Source: Bacillus massilioanorexius
GTDB lineage: Bacteria > Bacillota > Bacilli > Bacillales > DSM-1321
DNA: 53,981 bases
Direction of reading: 5' to 3'
NCBI RefSeq assembly: GCF_902374955.1
Contig: NZ_CABKRX010000110.1
Span: 1-53,981, forward strand
A program made the position numbers and the translations under genes. The notes below the pieces were generated by a model. That model saw nothing but the letters and a program-made list of their open reading frames with translations. It made no database searches and had not been told where the DNA came from. Shown one piece after another: positions 8,673 through 16,523 of this stretch. How positions within the stretch are numbered: the first letter of the stretch is position 1; every line of letters begins with the position of its first letter.

Positions 8673-9368
8673 ATGAACACCGAAATAAGGGTTATTCAAG
8701 AAAACCAAATAAACCTAGCTTTTTCAACCTCTGATTTCTATCAACTTTTATCTACTTCGTTACAGTTACCATCTGCTAATTTCGCTGAAGCATTATTAGA
8801 TGATAGATACAAGGATGATATATTGAGTATTTTTTGTGAGTTTTCAATTAGTAGAGAGAAAATCTCGGAGGTAGAGAAAGCCTTTGTACAGTTGAAGAAC
8901 TCTGTAAAGGACGTACACCATCTGTTGAAAGAAATGCGAATTGAGCATACTAGATTGTTTTATCATCCGAAAAGCCCAGCTCTAAATATATATGAAACGA
9001 CCTTCTTAAAATCGGAAAAGGAAGGATCCGAGAAACCGATGCTCTTTGTTAGTCAGGAAGCTTCTCATGTGGAAAAAAGCTATAAGGAAGCTGGACTTAT
9101 TGTGAAAATGAAGGAACCAGCGGATCATATCGTAACCGAAATGGAATTTATGATGAATTTATATGGAAGAAAAGCGATTGCTTTGCAACATGATGATAAG
9201 GAAGGTCTAGAAAAAATTCAAAAGTATATTAAGAGGTTTGAAGAAATGCACTTAGGAAAATGGGGATATGAATTTTTTGTAGAATTAGAAACTAAATCTA
9301 CTATTCTTAGTTATCAGTTGATAGGAAAACTAGCAAAGATTGGTTTAGGTCATGTGCTGTTAAAATAA
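8673..9368 (+). CDS. TorD/DmsD-like molybdoenzyme chaperone (first copy)
   Basis: A 231-residue, mostly helical soluble protein without signal peptide. TorD-family chaperones bind the Tat signal of the molybdoenzyme and hold it for cofactor insertion. Family-like features are the early FYQLLSTSLQLPS segment, the EHTRLFYHPKSPALNIYE motif (about 90-107; the family's E-x2-RLF...P..PYES pattern), and a later DHIVTEMEFMMNLY helix (about 152-165). AGGAGG lies before the ATG. A second, diverged TorD-like gene lies at 10603, so the operon encodes two chaperones. Which client each serves cannot be read from sequence. Confidence 0.85.
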   Translation: MNTEIRVIQENQINLAFSTSDFYQLLSTSLQLPSANFAEALLDDRYKDDILSIFCEFSISREKISEVEKAFVQLKNSVKDVHHLLKEMRIEHTRLFYHPKSPALNIYETTFLKSEKEGSEKPMLFVSQEASHVEKSYKEAGLIVKMKEPADHIVTEMEFMMNLYGRKAIALQHDDKEGLEKIQKYIKRFEEMHLGKWGYEFFVELETKSTILSYQLIGKLAKIGLGHVLLK

Positions 9369-9410
9369 ACAGATGCCATCCGTTCATGATATAAATTTGG
9401 AGTGATAAAC

Positions 9411-10553
9411 ATGTTATTTAATAACGGGATGTTTATAAAAGTTGATCGAACTCGATGTTTAAATTATTTGCATCATGGAGTAGGTTGTACCCATTGTGTA
9501 TCGAATTGTCCAGGTCTAGCATTGGAATTGACAGAAAGAAAAATTTCATTAAATAAAGAGAATTGTCTTGGCTGTGGATTATGCTTATCTGATTGTCCAA
9601 CTCAGGTGTTTACGGCTAATCATTGGGATGAAACATCTGTGGTGATGGAGGTTTGTAGACAGAAGGCAGAGGTTACACAGTTTTTCTGTGAATATCATGA
9701 CAATCCTTTTCTCTCAAAAAAAGAGAAGAATAAGGGGGCTATTCAGATACCAACATGCCTTAGTAGCTTATCAAAAGGTGCTTGGTACGAAATCGGGTTA
9801 CATACGAGTGTTGAAATACGTGTAGATAAATGTACCGAGTGTCCAATGAACAAGTGCTTAGAAAGATTACAATTAAATGTAAATACAGCAATCGAATGGT
9901 TAGAGGCTTCTGGTCATACTCCTGAATTTACCCTTGTTAAAAATGTAGGTAAGGTTGAGAAACATAAAAAACTTATGGCTGTTTCGACAGGAATGAAAAC
10001 GACATCTCGCCGAGATTTATTTTTGTCTATATTTAAACAAGGGAAAGAGGTCATAACAAAGGTTAGAGAAGAAAATAATATATCTAAGGGACGGAAGAAA
10101 AAAGGAATGGCACGAAGCTTGTTGCCGGCTTGGCAGAACAGATTGGAGCAAACTTACACGGCAAACTTTCAAGAAGGGGGAAGACCAGTCTATTGGCCGT
10201 CAATCCAAAAAAGCGAAAGTTGTGTCAACTGTTCTGTATGTACTACAAATTGTCCAACTAAGGCGTTGAAAGTTGAAATTGTAAATCAAAAAGCAGTTCA
10301 TACCTTTACTAGTGGCCAATGCATCGATTGTCGTATATGCATGTTATTTTGTCCAACTGGAAGTATTATACGAGATCGAGAGATTAATGTCAGCCCATTC
10401 GAAGAAGAAGTATTATTAGAAGTACCTGTCGTAGAATGTAAACGATGTGGGGAAACAGCAGCCGATCAAGGAAATACCTTGTGCTTTTGGTGTGAGAATG
10501 AGGCAGATGATTCAGAAATGATTAATGATGTATGGAAGTTTTTAATAGGTTAA
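9411..10553 (+). CDS. Polyferredoxin (multiple 4Fe-4S) with C-terminal zinc-ribbon-like end
   Basis: About 380 residues, cytoplasmic by absence of a signal. The N-terminal half carries CTHCVSNCPG and CLGCGLCLSDCPTQ (about 27-65). A middle segment has further cysteines, including CTECPMNKC. The C-terminal part carries CVNCSVCTTNCPTKA and CIDCRICMLFCPTGS (about 273-325). The tail ends with CKRCGE...CFWC, a four-Cys metal knot. It may deliver electrons or act in assembly beside the TorD-like proteins flanking it; NapF-type maturation ferredoxins are a distant parallel. I chose the ATG at 9411 because GGAGTG lies 7 bases before it; a GTG at 9402 is in frame but inside that site. The exact role is unknown. 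Confidence 0.82.
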   Translation: MLFNNGMFIKVDRTRCLNYLHHGVGCTHCVSNCPGLALELTERKISLNKENCLGCGLCLSDCPTQVFTANHWDETSVVMEVCRQKAEVTQFFCEYHDNPFLSKKEKNKGAIQIPTCLSSLSKGAWYEIGLHTSVEIRVDKCTECPMNKCLERLQLNVNTAIEWLEASGHTPEFTLVKNVGKVEKHKKLMAVSTGMKTTSRRDLFLSIFKQGKEVITKVREENNISKGRKKKGMARSLLPAWQNRLEQTYTANFQEGGRPVYWPSIQKSESCVNCSVCTTNCPTKALKVEIVNQKAVHTFTSGQCIDCRICMLFCPTGSIIRDREINVSPFEEEVLLEVPVVECKRCGETAADQGNTLCFWCENEADDSEMINDVWKFLIG

Positions 10554-10602
10554 TGTCGACAACTAGCAAACATAAACCCTTGAAAGAGAGGGAGGTAATC
10601 CA

Positions 10603-11301
10603 ATGCTGACACAAATTAATGAAGAACCAGTTAATGAACTTTACTTAAACTTAGCCTCGGTTGCGAGGGATCGATCTCAAATGTATCAGCTTTTAATAGC
10701 TGCCGTACGATATCCAACATACGAGCTTGCTGAAGCACTTATTAATGGAAGCTTCTATACAGAAGCCAATAACCGTGTAAATTGGGTGAATGTAGGGAGT
10801 GGAATTTTTAATAATCCGTTACAGAAACTAAAGGTAACAGTGGAGAGTATAAAGGATTTACAGCCAAAAGAGCTATTGTCGAAGATGGAAGCTGAATATT
10901 CAAGATTATTTTTAGAGGGTAATCAAGCAATAATTCCACTGTATGAAGCGAGTTTTAGTGGCTGTGCAACAGATGAAATCTCAGTACAACAAGCAGTGGA
11001 AGAAGTGTATCAAGCAGAAGGAATTGTCCATACATATGAAGCGTATGAGCGAGCAGACTTTATTGGTACGGAGCTAGAGCATTTATATTACTTGTGTTCA
11101 AACGAGGCGGAATCTTGGCAAATTGGAAAGATGGGAAAGGCAAAACAATGGAAGCGGAAGCAACGTGCGTTTCTAGTAAAACATACTGGATCATGGGGCG
11201 GAGTTTTTTTTACGAAGGTAGTAAATTCGACCGAACTTGATGTTTATACAGCAATTGGAATGTTAGGAAGTAGTTTTATGAGGTTAGAAAGAGGGAACTA
11301 A
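10603..11301 (+). CDS. TorD/DmsD-like molybdoenzyme chaperone (second copy)
   Basis: A 232-residue helical protein with the same architecture as the product at 8673. It has an N-terminal MYQLLIAAVRYPTYELAEAL segment, a central EYSRLFLEG...IPLYEASF motif (about 97-115; TorD-family ligand region) and a C-terminal ADFIGTELEHLYYLC helix (about 149-163). Similarity to the first copy is limited to these landmarks, so this is either an old duplication or a chaperone for a different client. GGAGG lies 8 bases before the ATG. It sits between the polyferredoxin and the NosR-like gene. Confidence 0.8.
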   Translation: MLTQINEEPVNELYLNLASVARDRSQMYQLLIAAVRYPTYELAEALINGSFYTEANNRVNWVNVGSGIFNNPLQKLKVTVESIKDLQPKELLSKMEAEYSRLFLEGNQAIIPLYEASFSGCATDEISVQQAVEEVYQAEGIVHTYEAYERADFIGTELEHLYYLCSNEAESWQIGKMGKAKQWKRKQRAFLVKHTGSWGGVFFTKVVNSTELDVYTAIGMLGSSFMRLERGN

Positions 11302-11329
11302 GCTCCCCTTTAAGAAGGCGGTAAAATAG

Positions 11330-12688
11330 ATGAAGCGTATTCTAAGGATGATGATGCAAAAGCCAAAAAAATATATTATTGTCGCTGTTGCCTTGTTATT
11401 ATTGGGCATTGCTGCTGTTTATCAAAGGGTAAGCAACGAGCAGGATATACTTAGCCTTTTACAAAAAGCTGAACCAGCTGTGGAACAATATAATGAAATT
11501 AAAGGATCTTTTCCGACCTTTGAGCTCTTTGATGGTGATGGTAGGTTTCTTAATTACGCAGTTATTTCTAGTGCTTCCGGTTACGGTGGGGAGATTCGGA
11601 TGCTCACGACAGTAAATGAAGATGGCACAATTAATCGTGCAGTATTACTTAAACATGCTGAAACACCGATCTATTTAAATAAAGTGTTAAAAAACGGTTA
11701 TCTTGAAAACCTTCAAGATAAATCGATTAGTAATCCACTCAAAAGCTATGATGGCCTAGATGCGGTAAGTGGTGCGACTAGAACAACAGAAGGAATCTTG
11801 TCAGCTGTTTCAAAAGGAGTTGCACAAATTGGTGAGAATCAGCTAGGGATTGCATCACCAACTGAAGAGGGCATACATTTTGACTGGCAAGATAGTTTAG
11901 TAGTCTTAATTGTCTTAGTAGCATGCTTAGCCACAGCAAAAAAAATCAAGAAGCTAAGAACGTGGCTCTTGGTTGCATCTGTCATTGTAATTGGCTTTAT
12001 GGCAGAACAGTCTTTAACGCTCGGAAATTTTATGAGCATCGTGACTGGGAATATGCCAGCATTTACTGAGCGACCAATTTGGTTTATTTTTGTTATTGGA
12101 ATTCTATTAGCTACGTTAATTTTTGGGAAAAACATCTATTGCGGCTGGATTTGTCCGTTTGGTGCTACACAAGAAGGAATATACAAGGCACTTAATTTAA
12201 AAACAAACAAGGTAGATCCGCGAATATTTGCTGTTGCTAAAAAGAGTGTATGGTTTTTCATTTGGCTTGCCGCAATGTTAGCACTATTCTTCAATAATCC
12301 TGGAAGTTCAAGCTATGAACCTTTTTCAGTATTTTTCGGTGGAGAAGGTGTAGAGCTCCAGTGGCTAATCATGGGAATTGTTGTCTTTATGTCTATTCTC
12401 GTGTATCGACTTTGGTGCCGCGCGTTTTGTCCAGTAGGTACAATATTAGATCTAGTTGCGCAAGGAAAACGAAAAACAAAGAAGCTTTTGAAAAATAAGC
12501 CACATGTACATGGTGAAAATACTAGGTGTACCTCGTGCTCTAACTGTGAAGCAACTTGTGGAGTAAAAAGAAAGAAAGAGAAAAAGCCAGAATCATTAAG
12601 CACTTTTAATAAAGTACTAGTTTGTATCATTTTACTAATAGATATATTAATCGTCGGTGTTCTTTTACAGAATGTCGGATTGATTTAA
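11330..12688 (+). CDS. NosR/PceC-like membrane flavoprotein with FMN-binding and 4Fe-4S domains
   Basis: A 452-residue membrane redox protein. One N-terminal helix (14-31) precedes an extracytoplasmic FMN-binding domain (about 60-170). That domain holds DAVSGATRTT, and Thr150 of SGAT is the expected site of covalent FMN attached by ApbE. Several helices follow with two CXXXCP motifs, CGWICPFGA (about 272-280) and CRAFCPVGT (about 364-372), and a cytoplasmic ferredoxin-like CTSCSNCEATC (about 402-412). This is the NosR/NapH/PceC architecture that conducts electrons across the membrane. The apbE gene is only about 9 kb away on the other side of the regulator. AAGGCGG precedes the ATG. Confidence 0.88.
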   Translation: MKRILRMMMQKPKKYIIVAVALLLLGIAAVYQRVSNEQDILSLLQKAEPAVEQYNEIKGSFPTFELFDGDGRFLNYAVISSASGYGGEIRMLTTVNEDGTINRAVLLKHAETPIYLNKVLKNGYLENLQDKSISNPLKSYDGLDAVSGATRTTEGILSAVSKGVAQIGENQLGIASPTEEGIHFDWQDSLVVLIVLVACLATAKKIKKLRTWLLVASVIVIGFMAEQSLTLGNFMSIVTGNMPAFTERPIWFIFVIGILLATLIFGKNIYCGWICPFGATQEGIYKALNLKTNKVDPRIFAVAKKSVWFFIWLAAMLALFFNNPGSSSYEPFSVFFGGEGVELQWLIMGIVVFMSILVYRLWCRAFCPVGTILDLVAQGKRKTKKLLKNKPHVHGENTRCTSCSNCEATCGVKRKKEKKPESLSTFNKVLVCIILLIDILIVGVLLQNVGLI

Positions 12689-12749
12689 TGAGTGTTTAGT
12701 AAACGGTTTTGAATAGATGACTTAATTATATAAAAGAGGAGAGAAGACA

Positions 12750-12959
12750 ATGTTATCAAATATAGGTGTTCCTGGGTTAATAATCATTTTAGTAATTGCA
12801 CTTATTATTTTCGGACCGAAGAAGCTTCCTGAAATGGGCCGTGCTGTTGGACAAACATTAAAGGAATTTAAAAAATCAGCTAAAGAATTAGTGGATGATG
12901 AAAAAGAAACTGCACAGAAAATTGTTTCTTCCTCAAATGATGAAGAAAAGACTAAATAA
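12750..12959 (+). CDS. tatA: Twin-arginine translocase subunit TatA/E
   Basis: A 69-residue protein with the TatA signature: a short N-terminal helix (about 8-21), the FGPKKLPEMGRAVGQTLKEF hinge and amphipathic helix (about 22-41), then a charged acidic/basic tail. Forms the Tat pore that exports folded proteins. GAGGAG precedes the ATG. Its place as last gene of the molybdoenzyme operon suggests a dedicated TatA for the Tat-bearing catalytic subunit; a TatC partner must be encoded elsewhere. Confidence 0.93.
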   Translation: MLSNIGVPGLIIILVIALIIFGPKKLPEMGRAVGQTLKEFKKSAKELVDDEKETAQKIVSSSNDEEKTK

Positions 12960-13021
12960 TTCTATTCGAATTAAAAGTAGAATTTAATTTAATGTTATAT
13001 GACATAATAAGAAATTAAATA

Positions 13022-13066
13022 AATGACCACACATTATATATATGTCTAATATGTGTGGTCATTTTA
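13022..13066 (+). terminator. Hairpin after tatA
   Basis: Thirteen-base perfect arms AATGACCACACAT and ATGTGTGGTCATT around a 16-base loop, followed by TTTAG. Probably ends the molybdoenzyme operon together with the hairpin at 13074-13127. Confidence 0.75.
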
Positions 13067-13073
13067 GTATCAA

Positions 13074-13127
13074 CAACAAAACCTAAATATAACCTAAAGG
13101 TTATTTTGGGTTTTGTTGTATTTTTAT
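13074..13127 (+). terminator. Second rho-independent terminator after tatA
   Basis: CAACAAAACC pairs with GGTTTTGTTG, with an inner TAACC/GGTTA stem, and is followed by TATTTTTAT. Two hairpins in tandem close the operon. Confidence 0.7.
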
Positions 13128-13139
13128 AGAAAAATAAAA

Positions 13140-13160
13140 AAGATCACATTAAATGTGATC
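13140..13160 (-). terminator. Terminator of the HsmA-like gene
   Basis: GATCACATT/AATGTGATC arms read on the minus strand are followed by TTTTTTATTTTT. Placed directly after the stop of the convergent small membrane protein gene. Confidence 0.75.
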
Positions 13161-13167
13161 CATTACA

Positions 13168-13551
13168 TTAAAAATTATTCGTCATCCCATAAATCATTCC
13201 TGATATATAAGGAATTAACCATAATAACCAAACAATAATACTTAATTTATGGAATTTTTCCATCATAACTTTATCCTTTTTAATCAAAACAATTGTAGCC
13301 CAGATAGCATGAAATAACATTAATAAAATTGCTAATAAACCAGTTATACCATGGAAACTAAATAGAGATCCTTCTGATGCCATTTTTTCCATTATAGTCG
13401 TTCCAATAGTGTCGAAAACTAATCCTAACCAAAAAATGATTACATGCCATGGTTTTAATATATCTTGAAACTTCTCTGACCATACTCCTACAGAATAAAA
13501 TAATAATGCTGCCGTAATGAATATAATTGCTAATATAAGCATTGAAATCAC
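13168..13551 (-). CDS. HsmA/TIGR03987-family small membrane protein
   Basis: A 127-residue integral membrane protein with four predicted helices (about 3-23, 35-54, 67-90 and 103-121). The sequence follows a pattern I associate with the HsmA/TIGR03987 family: an SVGVWSEK motif after helix 1, KPWHVIIFWLGLVFDTIGTT in helix 2, HGITGLLAILLMLFHAIWA in helix 3 and FHKLSIIVWLLWLIPYISGM in helix 4. The conserved histidines could bind heme or metal; the function is not established. It is monocistronic and convergent with the molybdoenzyme operon. Confidence 0.72.
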   Translation of the reverse strand: MISMLILAIIFITAALLFYSVGVWSEKFQDILKPWHVIIFWLGLVFDTIGTTIMEKMASEGSLFSFHGITGLLAILLMLFHAIWATIVLIKKDKVMMEKFHKLSIIVWLLWLIPYISGMIYGMTNNF

Positions 13552-14008
13552 TCACTTTTTTAATTTATCTAATTAGTGTTACCTTTAAACAAATAAACTA
13601 TTTAGAATTATTGCTTGAGCTTAGTATATAAAACGAATATGAACGGCAGATGAACAATGTATGTTGAAGATTATGATTGTTAATTAAAAGAGAGATAAAT
13701 AGTTATCAGGGGATATCAAATGGTATAAATCAATTATTTTATTTAGAGTTTTAAAGATCTCTTATTGAACAAATGAGGAAGGTGAATTAAATTATTAATA
13801 TTCACAAACTTATGTAAATTAGCTATGATTAGTGTAATATTACACTGCAGGTGAAAGGAAATGAGCATTAATGGGATTTCAAAATGTTTATTTCGAAATG
13901 TTTTTTTCCTTTGTATTGGCTCTAATTGAGCTATTCTCAAGTAGTAAAGAATAATTTATGATATAAGATTTCTTTTCTACACAGAAAATCCCTCTAGAGA
14001 GGGAAAAT
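13552..14008. other. AT-rich gap without a supported gene
   Basis: No frame has both a ribosome site and protein-like composition. The palindrome TCCCTCTAGAGAGGGA at 13989-14004 lies just past the stop of the CotD-like gene and may be its weak terminator on the minus strand. Confidence 0.4.
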
Positions 14009-14191
14009 TTAGAATCGTTTTCTTCTATGGTAAATACATGGACATGGATGAAAGTGTGGTACTACATGTACTATAGTGTTTTTCTTTACTATGTGTCTTA
14101 TTGGAGTAAGTTGTGGAGGTAACATTTGTGTTGGATACATATTTGCATTCTGTGGTACATGTTGTGGCTGAAATTGATTTTGCTGATACAT
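14009..14191 (-). CDS. CotD-like spore-coat protein, short
   Basis: A 60-residue Gln/His/Pro-rich protein opening MYQQNQFQPQ and containing VHVVPHFHP (about 43-51). The motif V-V-P-H-x-H-P is the signature of CotD-type inner spore-coat proteins, usually followed by a longer His/Thr-rich tail. Here the tail is only about ten residues (ending HRRKRF), so the gene may be truncated or frameshifted; the overlapping +1 frame also runs open. GGGATGTG before the ATG is a weak ribosome site. If real it supports a spore-former. Confidence 0.5.
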   Translation of the reverse strand: MYQQNQFQPQHVPQNANMYPTQMLPPQLTPIRHIVKKNTIVHVVPHFHPCPCIYHRRKRF

Positions 14192-14328
14192 AATGATCAC
14201 ATCCCAATTAATTAAGATAAGATATCGTATGCATCAAATGTTGGGCGTGTACAGTTGTCTACCCAGATATAAATAAAATGTGTCTTTTATTGATGAACAT
14301 TAGACCGATATATGGCTGCTTATAGTGT

Positions 14329-14530
14329 CATAGCTTCGCTTGTTATACGAGATCTCAGTCCGAACCAGCTGCAATCATGTTTCTATAAGTAGGAGTCGAA
14401 CGGTTTAGCTGACGTGTTTAAAAACCCATGGGTGCGGTCATTTTACTTCAGCTACCATTAGTATTCTAGAACTTAAATAAAAAGGTCAACCAATAACATT
14501 GGCTAACCTTATAATACGAAGTGGGTGTTT
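14329..14530 (-). repeat. Second copy of the IS110-like left-end segment
   Basis: About 200 bases closely match 1444-1636. Shared blocks include TCATAGCTTCGCTTGTT, ATCATGTTTCTATAAGTAGG, CTACCATTAGTATTCTAGAA and GGTCAACCAATAACATTGGC. The transposase start present beside the first copy is absent. It is a solo relic of the noncoding left end, where IS110 elements carry the bridge RNA. Confidence 0.65.
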
Positions 14531-14585
14531 TACTTCGACAACAAGAGCTGAGACTGGTTCCTTCTTCTTGTGTGATAAACGAAGA

Positions 14586-14611
14586 AAACCCCCAAGATTT
14601 CTCTTGGGGGT
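14586..14611 (-). terminator. Terminator of the butanediol dehydrogenase gene
   Basis: ACCCCCAAGA/TCTTGGGGGT, ten-base perfect arms with a four-base loop. Read on the minus strand it is followed by TTTTCTTCG, 36 bases after the stop of the dehydrogenase. Confidence 0.85.
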
Positions 14612-14646
14612 ACAGTATTTTCGTGTTAAGTTTTTAATGGTTAGGC

Positions 14647-15696
14647 TTATTTTTCACCACTTAACTCAACTAGAATCTTGGCTTGTGATTTATCATTGGT
14701 TAACGCTTCAAAGCCTTTTTCAACGATATCATCTAACTGGATTTGAGATGTGATAATCCCTTGTGGTTTCAATTGTCCAGTACCCATTAAATCAACTGTT
14801 TGTTGGAATGAAGTAGGTGTGTAAGCAATAGATGATGTCACCTTCACTCCTGTATTTGTTAAATGAAGTGGATTCCATTCAATAGGTCGAGCGAATATTG
14901 AAACAATAACCATTGTACCGCGTGCTCTTGTTGCATCAATAGCTTGTTTAAATGTAGGAGCTACACCAGCCACTTCAAATGCTACATCCACACCATCTGG
15001 AACAATTGTACGAATTGCTTTTACCGCATCTTCTTTACCAGAGTTAATAATATGAGTTGCACCTAATTCTCGAGCTTTTTCAAGGCGAGTTTCAGATAAA
15101 TCTAAAACAATAATTTTACTTGCACCAGCAGCTTTTGCCGTAATAACAGTTAATAATCCAATTGGTCCTGCACCAAATACAGCAACAGTATCACCAAATT
15201 TAAGGTTACCTTCTTTAATAGCTTGTACAGCTACAGCTGTAGGCTCAACTAATGCACCATCTTGTAAGGATAGTGTTTCTGGAAGAAGATACACATTATT
15301 TTCTGGAGCATTAGCAAAAGTAGTGAAACCACCATCACCATGTAAACCAATGAAACTAAAACCATCATAGCTATCTAAATCTTCTGGTTTGTTCCCGTAT
15401 GTAAGTGTAGGGTTGATGGCTACACGGTCTCCTACTTTAAATTTTGTTACATTTGATCCTACTTTTTCAATCACACCAGCAAATTCATGTCCCATAATAA
15501 GTGGTGCAATTTCTCCAGTTAATGGATCAGCTTTTTCCGTAGGTACAAATACAGGACCTTCTTGATATTCATGTAAGTCACTACCACAAATACCTGCCCA
15601 TGCAACTCGGACTGTTACTTCATTGTCTTTCAAAGGTTTTAATTCTCTTTCTTCAATACGAATATCTTTTTCACCATACCATACTGCAGCTTTCAT
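14647..15696 (-). CDS. bdhA: 2,3-butanediol dehydrogenase (zinc-dependent MDR family)
   Basis: A 349-residue medium-chain zinc alcohol dehydrogenase that interconverts acetoin and 2,3-butanediol with NAD(H). Visible landmarks are catalytic zinc residues in AGICGSDLHE (about 34-43), MGHEFAGVIEKVG (about 68-80), the NAD-binding motif GAGPIGLLTVITAKAAGA (about 176-193), and VDVAFEVAG. Length and the QEGPVFVPTEK insertion fit Bacillus BdhA rather than sorbitol or threonine dehydrogenase, though the exact polyol is inferred. AGGGGG precedes the ATG, and the gene is monocistronic with its own terminator. Confidence 0.85.
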   Translation of the reverse strand: MKAAVWYGEKDIRIEERELKPLKDNEVTVRVAWAGICGSDLHEYQEGPVFVPTEKADPLTGEIAPLIMGHEFAGVIEKVGSNVTKFKVGDRVAINPTLTYGNKPEDLDSYDGFSFIGLHGDGGFTTFANAPENNVYLLPETLSLQDGALVEPTAVAVQAIKEGNLKFGDTVAVFGAGPIGLLTVITAKAAGASKIIVLDLSETRLEKARELGATHIINSGKEDAVKAIRTIVPDGVDVAFEVAGVAPTFKQAIDATRARGTMVIVSIFARPIEWNPLHLTNTGVKVTSSIAYTPTSFQQTVDLMGTGQLKPQGIITSQIQLDDIVEKGFEALTNDKSQAKILVELSGEK

Positions 15697-15934
15697 AAAT
15701 AAAACCCCCTATTATTTTTACTTATTTAAAAAATAAGTATTTTAAGATATTTCTTATTACAATTATTATTATACTAGTAACTAAAATAAATGGTAGATTT
15801 TTGCTTCGTGTAGGGTTTTGGTTCTTTTTATGTGTGAAAATTGTTATTTTATTCTTTTAAACTAAGTTTTGATGACGGGACAATTTATTGGAAGAAGGAA
15901 TATTGGCTTATAGTCAAAAGATGCAAAAGTAGTA

Positions 15935-16183
15935 TGGTTGACTCCATTACTACAAAGAGATGACGTATTTAACGCAATGGTTAACAGTGATAATAAAGGA
16001 CTTTGTATTATTGGAGATAAAGATAGTTGTTTAATTGAGGAACGCTTTGAAAAATTGAAAAATAATCAAAATCTTATATTAAAAGTGGTTGATGGTGGAA
16101 ATCACAGTTTAGAGCTTGATAAAGAACCAATAAAATCTATTGAAATAGTAAAAAGTATAATTTCTGCTATTAATGAGTTTTAA
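15935..16183 (+). pseudogene. 3' fragment of an alpha/beta hydrolase gene
   Basis: The frame reads WLTPLLQRDDVFNAMV...GLCIIGDKDSC...KVVDGGNHSLELD and stops with TAA at 16183. A late Asp (GDKD) and a late His (GGNHSLE) are spaced like the last two members of an alpha/beta-hydrolase triad. The nucleophile elbow and whole N-terminal half are missing; an in-frame TAG lies at about 15915. No ribosome site precedes any start codon. I read it as a decayed gene. Confidence 0.65.
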
Positions 16184-16198
16184 AATCTAAAGGGGAAA

Positions 16199-16230
16199 TG
16201 GGGTCGGGGATTCGAATCCCTCTCGGATTA
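16199..16230 (+). other. Possible tRNA 3'-end fragment
   Basis: GGGATTCGAATCCC at 16207-16220 has the TTCGAAT loop and flanking stem of a tRNA T-arm and is followed by an acceptor-like TCTCGGATTA. No D-arm, anticodon arm or CCA is present. Such 3' tRNA scraps are often left by integrated elements. Chance palindromy cannot be excluded. Confidence 0.35.
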
Positions 16231-16246
16231 TTATTTTATGGGGAAT

Positions 16247-16286
16247 AAAAAAGGAGTCATACTTTGTGTTGAATGACTCCTTTTTG
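16247..16286 (+). terminator. Strong bidirectional terminator
   Basis: AAAAAAGGAGTCAT pairs with ATGACTCCTTTTT. It has T-runs on both strands, so it can end the peptide gene at 16316-16453 (minus) and anything entering from the left. Confidence 0.85.
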
Positions 16287-16315
16287 TTTGGACATATTTG
16301 TCTTATTATCAATTA

Positions 16316-16453
16316 TTAGTGTTGATTTGGTAAATCGAATGGCGTAATTTTATGGTACTGTGTATCTATATTTACATTCGTGTTACTTGAATTAATTCCA
16401 GATAATGCAAATAAAGATGTTGATAACAGTACACTTAATATAATTTTTTTCAT
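16316..16453 (-). CDS. PapR/Phr-like secreted signal peptide precursor (45 aa)
   Basis: A 45-codon gene immediately downstream of the PlcR-like regulator on the same strand. AAGGAGTG lies 6 bases before the ATG. The product starts MKKIILSVLLSTSLFALSG, a Sec signal, continues with a short polar linker, and ends TPFDLPNQH. B. cereus PapR is 48 residues with the same layout, and its active peptide contains (A/S)DLPFE(F/Y); the DLP core here echoes it. After export and processing, the C-terminal piece would be re-imported by an Opp-type permease and bind the regulator's TPR domain. A terminator follows. Function is inferred from layout, neighbour and motif. Confidence 0.72.
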   Translation of the reverse strand: MKKIILSVLLSTSLFALSGINSSNTNVNIDTQYHKITPFDLPNQH

Positions 16454-16493
16454 AGTCTTTCACTCCTTTTTATTATTTTTAGCTATATGTTAG

Positions 16494-16509
16494 TATGAAC
16501 GTGTGTATA
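16494..16509. promoter_or_regulatory. PlcR-box-like palindrome before the peptide gene
   Basis: TATACACACGTTCATA on the minus strand differs at one position from the B. cereus PlcR box TATGNANNNNTNCATA. It sits 41 bases before the peptide gene's ATG, in the gap after the regulator's stop, where an autoregulated promoter would place it. Confidence 0.45.
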
Positions 16510-16523
16510 TGATTAGATGAAAC

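Noticed and set aside
3216..12959. Organohalide-respiration (pce/cpr) locus
   Set aside because: The regulator and NosR-like protein recall CprK and PceC, but there is no corrinoid reductive dehalogenase; the catalytic protein is a molybdoenzyme.
13743..13940. 65-codon minus-strand frame
   Set aside because: No ribosome site and no protein-like pattern in an AT-rich gap.
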